In this document: positions 6,924 to 12,220 of the stretch, piece by piece
How the letters are laid out: each line of letters begins with the position of its first letter
Numbering within the stretch: position 1 is the stretch's first letter
From: Lentisphaeria bacterium UBA1791
GTDB lineage: Bacteria > Verrucomicrobiota > Lentisphaeria > Victivallales > Victivallaceae
Direction: 5' to 3'
DNA length: 12,220 nucleotides
Assembly (NCBI GenBank): GCA_002314455.1
Contig: DCFZ01000012.1
Location: 1 to 12,220 of the forward strand
The notes under the pieces: generated by a model
Seen by the model: only the letters and a program-made list of their open reading frames with translations
Told to the model about the DNA's origin: nothing
Databases searched by the model: none
Translations under genes and position numbers: made by a program

Positions 6924-7509
6924 GCTTGGCTTTCTCCAGACGCCACATATCGTCGAGCAAACGCTGAATGGTGCCGAGGCAACTGCCGCAGGCGCCGCCC
7001 GCCTTGCAGTAGTTGGTCACTTCGCTCGCCTGATGCAGATTGTTTTCCTTGGCGACCTTGAGGATCTTGACGTCGGTGACGCCGAAGCAGTGGCAGACGA
7101 TCTTGCCCTCGTGGTCTTTGTCCTTTTCAAAGGGGTTGGCTTCGCCGCGGTAATCGGCGATCGCCGCCTGAAGCGCTTCCATGCCCATCACGGAACAGTG
7201 CATTTTGGCTTCCGGCAGACCGCCGAGCGCGTCGGCGATGTCCTGATTGGTGATTTTCTGCGCCTCGTCGAGCGTCTTGCCCTTGACGAGTTCGGTCAGC
7301 ATCGAGCTCGACGCGATCGCGCTCGCGCAACCGAACGTCTTGAACTTGACGTCGGCGATTTTGCCCTCGTTATCGAGTTTGAAAGTGAGTTTGAGCGCAT
7401 CGCCGCAGGCGGCGTTGCCGACTTCACCGGTGCCGTCGGGATTTTCGATCTCGCCGACGTTGCGCGGATTCATGAAGTGATCCATCACTTTGTCTGAATA
7501 ATTCCACAT
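6910..7509 (-). CDS. NifU-type Fe-S cluster scaffold: IscU domain plus [2Fe-2S] BFD-like domain
   Basis: A cytoplasmic scaffold on which a cysteine desulfurase builds Fe-S clusters. Of 199 residues, about 1-127 form an IscU/NifU N-terminal domain with the cluster ligands Cys35 (with Asp37 in ACGD), Cys61 and Cys105 (MHCSV). Residues about 136-190 form the NifU central, bacterioferritin-associated-ferredoxin-like domain with Cys139 and Cys141 (VCHCFG) and Cys174 and Cys177 (GACGSC), which holds a permanent [2Fe-2S] cluster. The C-terminal Nfu domain of full-length Azotobacter-type NifU (about 310 residues) is missing. No desulfurase (NifS/IscS) gene is in the window. The ATG at 7509 has a perfect GGAGG seven bases upstream. 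It lies 23 bases after proS and overlaps prfB by 14 bases. No nitrogen fixation genes are visible, so a general housekeeping role is likely. Confidence 0.95.
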   Translation of the reverse strand: MWNYSDKVMDHFMNPRNVGEIENPDGTGEVGNAACGDALKLTFKLDNEGKIADVKFKTFGCASAIASSSMLTELVKGKTLDEAQKITNQDIADALGGLPEAKMHCSVMGMEALQAAIADYRGEANPFEKDKDHEGKIVCHCFGVTDVKILKVAKENNLHQASEVTNYCKAGGACGSCLGTIQRLLDDMWRLEKAKHDAR

Positions 7510-7532
7510 AAGACAGCCTCCGAGCGATCCTG

Positions 7533-9266
7533 TTAGAGATATTTCGCCAGTTGTTCCTTCACTTCGGCGGCGACGATCTTTGCCGCTTCGCCGAGGTCGA
7601 GTTTTGCCGCGTCCTTGACGCCGCGGCGCTTGTATTCGGCCTGATTTTCCGCGATCGTCTTGGGCGAAACGACCAACCGCAAAGGAATACCGATCAAGTC
7701 GGCGTCGCTGAACATCGAGCCCGCCTTTTCGCCGCGGTCGTCAAAGAGCACTTCGACGCCGAGCGACTGCAGTTCGCCGTAGAGCTTTTCGGCGGCTTCG
7801 CGGACGCCCGGTTTCTGCGGATCAAGCGCGCAAATCTCGACCTGGAAAGGCGCAATCGACATCGGCCAGATCGGTCCCCAGTCGTCGGCGGAAAATTCGA
7901 TCACCGAAGCCATCGCGCGACCGACGCCGATGCCGTAACAGCCCATGACCATCGGGTGACTTTTGCCGTTCTGGTCGAGGTAGTTGCAGTTCATGCTCGC
8001 GGAGTATTTCGTGCCGAGCTGGAAAATGTTGCCGACTTCGATGCCGCGCATCATTTCGAGCGGTTTGCCGGTTTTCGGGCAGGGATCGCCGGCGCGGACG
8101 CAGACGATGTCGCCGACGACGTAGTCGACGCCGGAAAGGTCGCGCTCGGCGTTGAAGTTTTTGAAGTGGAATCCTTCCTCGTTGGCGCCCGTCACCAGAT
8201 TGCTGCTTTCGGCGGCGCTGCGGTCGAGGACGATCCGGACCTTTTTGCCGTCGATGCCGCAGGGCCCGGCGAAACCGGGCACCGCGCCGGCGCCGAGGAT
8301 CGCCGCGTCGTCGGCGAACTTGAATTCCGGCACCTGAAGCAAATTGGCGAGTTTCGTTTCGTTGACCTCAAAGTCGCCGCGCACGACGGCGAAAATGAGG
8401 CTGTTGTCGCGCAAGTCCTGATAAAAGACCGCCTTGGCGGTTTCTTCCGGCTTGACGTTGAGGAGCGCGGCGACCTCTTCGATCGTCTTGCTGTGGGGAG
8501 TCGCGACCTTTTCGAGCGGGAGCATCGGCTTTTTGTCGAATTTCCACGCGGCGACGGCGATTTCCTTGTTGGCGCGGTAACTGCGGTCGGGCGACGCGAA
8601 GATCGTATCCTCGCCGCAGTCGCAGATCGCCATGAATTCGTGCGAAACTTTGCCGCCCATCATACCGGAGTTGGATTCGATGCTCAACACGTTGTCCAAG
8701 CCGATGCGGTGAAAGATCTTTTCATACGCGGCGTGAGCGCGGACGTAGTACTTCTCGAGATCCGCCTGATCGACGTGAAAGCTGTAGGCGTCTTTCATCG
8801 TGAATTCGCGGGTGCGGATCAAGCCGGCGCGCGGACGCGCTTCGTCGCGGTATTTCGTCTGCAGCTGATAGAGCATCACGGGCAACTGCTTGTAGCTGGT
8901 CACCTCGGTGCGGACGAGCGCCGTCACGCACTCCTCGTGGGTCATCGCGAGCAACATCGGCTTGTCGTTGCGGTCGCGGAAACGCAAAAGCTCCGCGCCG
9001 ACCGTTTCGTAACGCCCCGATTCCTGCCACAAGTCGGCGGGGAGCACGACCGGCATCAGGATCTCCTGACCTTCGATCTTGTTCATTTCCTCGCGGATGA
9101 TCGCCTCGATCTTGTCGATGATGCGTTTGCCGAGCGGCAGAATCGAGTAGATGCCCGCCGAAACCGGGCGGATGTAACCGCCGCGGATGAGATATTGATG
9201 ACTTCTGGTTTTTGCGTCTTTGGGCACTTCCTTGAGGCGTCGCCCGACCATCTGGCTCATTTTCAT
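7533..9266 (-). CDS. proS: Prolyl-tRNA synthetase, bacterial type with editing domain
   Basis: Charges tRNA-Pro with proline. With the start chosen here it has 577 residues, typical for the bacterial long form. The class II catalytic core is split: motif 1 region and PADLWQESGR (76-85), motif 2 (YRDEARPRAG, 139-148, then RTREFTMKDAYSF), and motif 3 (GIGVGRAM, 445-452). An INS-type editing domain that removes mischarged alanine is inserted at about 225-390 (Lys278 in the TAKAVFY segment matches the conserved editing lysine). The anticodon-binding domain occupies about 472-577. ATG at 9266 is preferred because AAGGA (9277-9281) lies ten bases upstream and the product then begins MKMSQM, like other family members; an in-frame TTG at 9287 would add seven residues. 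It heads the unit running to the fucosidase. Confidence 0.97.
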   Translation of the reverse strand: MKMSQMVGRRLKEVPKDAKTRSHQYLIRGGYIRPVSAGIYSILPLGKRIIDKIEAIIREEMNKIEGQEILMPVVLPADLWQESGRYETVGAELLRFRDRNDKPMLLAMTHEECVTALVRTEVTSYKQLPVMLYQLQTKYRDEARPRAGLIRTREFTMKDAYSFHVDQADLEKYYVRAHAAYEKIFHRIGLDNVLSIESNSGMMGGKVSHEFMAICDCGEDTIFASPDRSYRANKEIAVAAWKFDKKPMLPLEKVATPHSKTIEEVAALLNVKPEETAKAVFYQDLRDNSLIFAVVRGDFEVNETKLANLLQVPEFKFADDAAILGAGAVPGFAGPCGIDGKKVRIVLDRSAAESSNLVTGANEEGFHFKNFNAERDLSGVDYVVGDIVCVRAGDPCPKTGKPLEMMRGIEVGNIFQLGTKYSASMNCNYLDQNGKSHPMVMGCYGIGVGRAMASVIEFSADDWGPIWPMSIAPFQVEICALDPQKPGVREAAEKLYGELQSLGVEVLFDDRGEKAGSMFSDADLIGIPLRLVVSPKTIAENQAEYKRRGVKDAAKLDLGEAAKIVAAEVKEQLAKYL

Positions 9267-9288
9267 GATCTTTTTATCCTTCAGCAAG

Positions 9289-9316
9289 AATATAAGCTGT
9301 TTCCGTCGAAAATCAA
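9289..9316 (-). promoter_or_regulatory. Candidate promoter upstream of proS
   Basis: On the minus strand TTGATT (9311-9316) and TATATT (9289-9294) are 16 bases apart in the 54-base gap between the aspartate kinase and proS. The predicted start near 9282 would leave a leader of about 16 bases with the ribosome binding site at its very beginning. No terminator is visible in the gap, so transcription from the hom promoter may also continue into proS. The gap is too short for a T-box leader. Confidence 0.45.
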
Positions 9317-9320
9317 TTCT

Positions 9321-10730
9321 TTACGCTTCCCGTTCGACAAATTCGTGGTGGAGCGCCTTGATCGCCGCGTCGAAATTCTCGCGGTCGATGATGAACTGCA
9401 TATTGACCTGACGCATCGACTGGTCGAGCGCGAGGATGTTGATGTTCTCGTTGGCGAGCGCTTGCGCCGCCCGCGACAGAAAGCCCGGGAACTTCATATT
9501 GGAACCGAGCACCGAAACGATCGCGATCGGACTGGTTTTAATGCGCGCACTGGGCAGTTCGGCGCCGAGATCGTCGATCGCCTGCTGGAGTTCCTTGCTC
9601 TTTTGCGGCACGTAGTGGGTGATCGTGTTGGCGTTGGTGTTTTTGGCGATGTAGATCACCTTGTGCTTGGCGAAAACGCTGAGCAGCCGGTAGTCGTACC
9701 CGACCGCGCCGACCATTTCCGGGTCGAAAACTTCAATCGCGACGAGGTCTTTGCGGCCGCAGATCATATCGACGCGCGGCGACGGCGAAACGTAGTCGCT
9801 CGAGATCAGAGTTCCGGGGTTGCCCGGATCAAAGGCGTTGTCGACGCGGATCGGAATGTTGTTGCGCTCCATCGCCTTGGACGCCATCGGGTGGATCGCT
9901 TCCATCGCCATGTCGGAAAGCTGGTCGGCGATGTCGAAATTGGTGTGCCCGATCTGGCGCACCTTGTCGATGCCGATCAGTTTCGGGTCGCCGGTCGACA
10001 AGTGAAATTCCTTGTGGATGATTCCCTCGCGCGCACCGGTGACGACCGCGAGCTTGCTGAAGGTGATCTCGCTGTAGCCGCGGTCGAATTTCGCCATCAC
10101 GCCGCCGGCGCACTTGGCGTAGCCGGTGACGATCGGCATGCACTTGGCGAAGTCAAGGCCCTTGAGGTGAGTCTTGATCGTGTCTTCCATCGTGCCGGTT
10201 TCCTGATCTTTCCAGCCGGAAAGGTCGACGAAAACGGCGTTGACGCCGTGCGCCTGCAAAATCAATGCGGAATTGAATGCGCTGTGCGCTTCGCCGACGC
10301 TGCTTAAAATTTCGCGGGCGGCGGGCAGATAGCTGTCTTTGTTGAAGTGACCGAAACTGCGCAACTGCATCAAATTGAGCAAACAGTTGCGGATTCCCGC
10401 CATGCGTTCGTTGACAAAGGCGTCAGCGCGCTTCTGATCGAGGCCGATCTTTTCAAACGAACGGTTGATCGCGATCATAAAGGCGGTGGTGGCGTCGAGT
10501 TTTTCCTGCCATTCGCGGTTGTTGCCGGCGGCGAAACTGCCGTAAATGCCGGGGTCGCCCGTCTTTTTGTTTTCAAGCAGCAAATTGGTGACGCCGCCAT
10601 AGGCGGAAACGATGAAAATACGGTTGTACAATTCCGCTTTCGGGCGCTTGCCGATAAAAATGTTGTCGAGCAATTCGTCGAAGCGGCTCATACTGGTGCC
10701 GCCGATTTTTTCTACGGTATGGATCCCCAT
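9321..10730 (-). CDS. Aspartate kinase resembling the ectoine-cluster (Ask_Ect) type
   Basis: Phosphorylates L-aspartate to 4-aspartyl phosphate, the entry to lysine, threonine and methionine synthesis. The 469 residues start with the kinase motif VEKIGGTSM (6-14; usual form KFGGTS), continue with VSAYGGVT (41-48), the FDRGYSEITFSKLAV segment (215-229; usual form RGGSDTTA) and STGDPKLIG (245-253), and end with tandem ACT domains at about 325-469 that normally bind feedback amino acids. The KIGGTSM start, the SAYGGVT segment and the FDRGYSEITF wording match what I remember of the specialised aspartokinase of ectoine clusters, not LysC. No ectABC genes are present; instead hom precedes it by 15 bases. 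The ATG at 10730 has GGGAG eight bases upstream. Aspartate kinase is near certain; the subfamily is from memory and its feedback behaviour is unknown. Confidence 0.93.
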   Translation of the reverse strand: MGIHTVEKIGGTSMSRFDELLDNIFIGKRPKAELYNRIFIVSAYGGVTNLLLENKKTGDPGIYGSFAAGNNREWQEKLDATTAFMIAINRSFEKIGLDQKRADAFVNERMAGIRNCLLNLMQLRSFGHFNKDSYLPAAREILSSVGEAHSAFNSALILQAHGVNAVFVDLSGWKDQETGTMEDTIKTHLKGLDFAKCMPIVTGYAKCAGGVMAKFDRGYSEITFSKLAVVTGAREGIIHKEFHLSTGDPKLIGIDKVRQIGHTNFDIADQLSDMAMEAIHPMASKAMERNNIPIRVDNAFDPGNPGTLISSDYVSPSPRVDMICGRKDLVAIEVFDPEMVGAVGYDYRLLSVFAKHKVIYIAKNTNANTITHYVPQKSKELQQAIDDLGAELPSARIKTSPIAIVSVLGSNMKFPGFLSRAAQALANENINILALDQSMRQVNMQFIIDRENFDAAIKALHHEFVEREA

Positions 10731-10745
10731 GGGTGAAACTCCCGA

Positions 10746-12035
10746 TTAAAATTCTTCGATGCGGAGCATGCGCACCGGCGAGAGGTTGAAAGAGAGCGCG
10801 CTGATCTCGTCGAGCGCCTTGAGGACCGCCTTCTCGCAGGCGGGATGGGTCAACACGACCAACTCCGCCGACGTGGAAGTCGAATTTTCCGGCTGAATGA
10901 CGCTCGCGATGCTGATTTTGTGCGCGGCGAGGATCTGCGCCACGCTCGCGATGACGCCGGGTTCGTCGTTGACCGAAAAACGCAGATAGTAACGCGAAAC
11001 GATCTCGTCGATCGAAGCAAGACGGTCAAAAAGTTTGCCTTCGGTAAAGGCGGGCAGACGGCGGATACAGCCGTTGACAATGTTGCGGCCGATGTCAACC
11101 AGATCGGCGACCACCGCGCTCGCCGTCGCCGCACGACCGGCGCCGCGACCGTAAAAGAGCGTTCTGCCGACCATGTCGCCCTCGACCATCACGCCGTTGA
11201 AAACGTCGGCAATGTTGGCGAGCATCGCTTTTTGGGGCACGAGCGTGGGGTGTACGCGCATTTCGACCGCGCCGTTGTTGTTCTTGATGATGCCGAGCAA
11301 TTTCACGCGATAGCCGAGGTCGTCGGCGTTGGCGATGTCGCGGCTGTCGAGGTCGCGGATTCCTTCGACGTGAACGTCGTCAACAGAGAACCATTGACCA
11401 TAGGCGAGCGATGCGAGGATTGCCGTCTTGTGCGCCGTGTCAAATCCGTCGATGTCGAGCGAGGGATTGGCTTCGGCATAACCGAGCTTCTGCGCGTCGG
11501 CGAGGACGGCGTTGAATTCGGCGTGCTCGCGCTCCATGCGGGTCAGAATGTAATTGCAGGTGCCGTTGAGAATGCCGCAAATACGACCGATGCGGTTGGC
11601 GGCAAGCCCCTCGCGCAACGATTTCAGAATGGGAATACCGCCGCCGACACTCGCTTCGTAAAAGAGATCGACGTGGTTTTTCTCGGCGGCGGCAAAGAGT
11701 TCCGCTCCGTGATGCGCAAGCAATGCCTTGTTGGCGGTGACGACCGATTTCCCCGCATTGAGCGCGTCGAGAATCACCTTTTTTGCAAAAGTGGTACCGC
11801 CAATCAATTCGACGACCACGTCGGCAGCGGCAATCGCCTGATTGCAATCCGTCGTGAGCACACCTTCCGGAACTTTCACGCCACGATCACGGACAATGTC
11901 GAGATCGGCGATTTTTTCCAGCTTGAGCTTGACGCCAGTCCGCGTTGCCATCATATCGGCATTTTTGACGAGAATGTCTGCCACCCCGGCACCAACCGTG
12001 CCGAACCCGATAATACTGACTTTGATTTCTTTCAT
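10746..12035 (-). CDS. hom: Homoserine dehydrogenase with C-terminal ACT domain
   Basis: Reduces L-aspartate 4-semialdehyde to L-homoserine with NAD(P)H, leading to threonine and methionine. The 429-residue monofunctional protein has the nucleotide-binding GFGTVG (10-15), the TANKALLA segment with Lys103 (100-107), EASVGGGIP (128-136) and GILNGTCNYI (154-163). Residues Glu188, Asp194, Asp199 and Lys203 correspond by spacing to the substrate and catalytic residues Glu208, Asp214, Asp219 and Lys223 of the yeast enzyme. The usual ADP step after Glu188 reads ANP here. A regulatory ACT domain (about 350-425, starting SVNDEPGVIA) suggests feedback control, commonly by threonine. The ATG at 12035 has GAGGA five bases or fewer upstream and sits about 45 bases after a near-consensus promoter. 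The aspartate kinase follows 15 bases later, so the two pathway enzymes are co-transcribed. Confidence 0.97.
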   Translation of the reverse strand: MKEIKVSIIGFGTVGAGVADILVKNADMMATRTGVKLKLEKIADLDIVRDRGVKVPEGVLTTDCNQAIAAADVVVELIGGTTFAKKVILDALNAGKSVVTANKALLAHHGAELFAAAEKNHVDLFYEASVGGGIPILKSLREGLAANRIGRICGILNGTCNYILTRMEREHAEFNAVLADAQKLGYAEANPSLDIDGFDTAHKTAILASLAYGQWFSVDDVHVEGIRDLDSRDIANADDLGYRVKLLGIIKNNNGAVEMRVHPTLVPQKAMLANIADVFNGVMVEGDMVGRTLFYGRGAGRAATASAVVADLVDIGRNIVNGCIRRLPAFTEGKLFDRLASIDEIVSRYYLRFSVNDEPGVIASVAQILAAHKISIASVIQPENSTSTSAELVVLTHPACEKAVLKALDEISALSFNLSPVRMLRIEEF

Positions 12036-12087
12036 AATTTCCTCAAATATTGAAATTGAAAATAAAGTGCAAAAACCGAATTTATAT

Positions 12088-12116
12088 AATATAGCACCTT
12101 AACGCGCGCGCGTCAA
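12088..12116 (-). promoter_or_regulatory. Strong sigma-70-like promoter of hom
   Basis: On the minus strand the -35 box TTGACG (12111-12116) and -10 box TATATT (12088-12093) are 17 bases apart, five of six bases matching consensus in each. The start would be near 12081, giving a leader of about 45 bases with no room for a long attenuator or riboswitch. The spacer contains an alternating CG run next to the -35 box. Confidence 0.75.
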
Positions 12117-12220
12117 CACGCATAAGAAAAAAATAACGGTGCGCAGCACTTAAAAATCCCGCGCAAGCGGGCGCCTGGGGTGAGCCCTCTCGCAGGATCG
12201 CGGTCGATACGTCACGAGGG
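12117..12220. other. Right-edge non-coding stretch with hairpins
   Basis: No gene is supported here. It contains the terminator-like hairpin at 12151-12171 and a small inverted repeat, GTGC (12139-12142) and GCAC (12146-12149), next to a run of seven A residues (12127-12133). The last 50 bases contain TACGTCACGAGGG, which resembles TATGTCACAGGGG near base 70 at the other end of the window. Confidence 0.35.
12151..12171 (-). terminator. Possible intrinsic terminator of a gene beyond the right edge
   Basis: On the minus strand CCCGC (12167-12171) and GCGGG (12158-12162) form a 5-base-pair GC stem around a 4-base loop, followed by A and five T residues (12152-12156). It could end a minus-strand gene lying outside the window, upstream of the hom promoter. 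The short stem keeps confidence low; it could equally be part of a dispersed palindromic repeat. Confidence 0.4.

Noticed and set aside
9267..9320. A T-box leader before proS
   Set aside because: The gap to the aspartate kinase is only 54 bases, too short for a T-box, and no specifier stem or terminator is seen.
7551..10307. A 918-codon open frame on the plus strand opposite proS and the aspartate kinase
   Set aside because: It spans two well-supported genes and the gap between them, its translation is low-complexity and rich in Arg, Asp, Val and Phe, and it matches no family I recognise. It is a by-product of GC-rich codon use on the other strand.
12036..12110. A riboswitch or leader-peptide attenuator before hom
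   Set aside because: The predicted leader is only about 45 bases, AT-rich, with no Thr- or Ile-rich short peptide and no terminator hairpin.
12127..12149. Second terminator-like hairpin (GTGC/GCAC with an A/T run) near the right edge
   Set aside because: Only a 4-base stem with a 3-base loop, and the T-run is separated from it; too weak to call.

Overview
This window is a compact, ordinary-looking chromosomal stretch from a GC-rich bacterium. It holds eight complete protein-coding genes, all on the minus strand, and no RNA genes, insertion sequences, prophage or CRISPR. The minus-strand order of transcription, right to left, is: homoserine dehydrogenase (hom), aspartate kinase, prolyl-tRNA synthetase (proS), a two-domain NifU-type Fe-S scaffold, peptide chain release factor 2 (prfB), 6-phosphofructokinase (pfkA), a GH29 alpha-L-fucosidase, MurA, and a secreted parvulin-type peptidyl-prolyl isomerase. 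(That is nine genes if hom and the aspartate kinase are counted separately, as they are in the feature list.) The gene content, an Asp-type MurA and a cytoplasmic fucosidase beside housekeeping genes suggest a member of the PVC superphylum, possibly a host-associated Lentisphaerota-like bacterium. This placement is inference from remembered family features, not from a search.

Right part (9321-12220): hom and the aspartate kinase lie 15 bases apart behind a near-consensus promoter (TTGACG, 17 bases, TATATT) and make aspartyl-phosphate and homoserine on the way to threonine and methionine. The kinase resembles the type found in ectoine gene clusters (Ask_Ect), but no ectoine genes are present.

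Middle part (2745-9320): proS, nifU-like, prfB, pfkA and the fucosidase form one tightly packed unit with gaps of 0-23 bases and one 14-base overlap. A candidate promoter lies just before proS and a strong intrinsic terminator lies after the fucosidase. The pfkA stop codon touches the fucosidase start codon in the same reading frame.

Left part (1-2744): murA and the parvulin gene each have a plausible promoter of their own. The last gene ends at a strong intrinsic terminator (131-177). MurA carries Asp where the fosfomycin-target Cys normally sits, which predicts intrinsic fosfomycin resistance.

I did not find a clearly new multi-gene system. The items most worth a second look are the MurA Cys-to-Asp change, the Ask_Ect-like kinase paired with hom, the pfkA/fucosidase in-frame junction, the Gly/Lys signature of the phosphofructokinase, and prfB lacking its usual frameshift. 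Short non-coding stretches at both window edges hold hairpins that may be diverged copies of one intergenic repeat, but this is weak.
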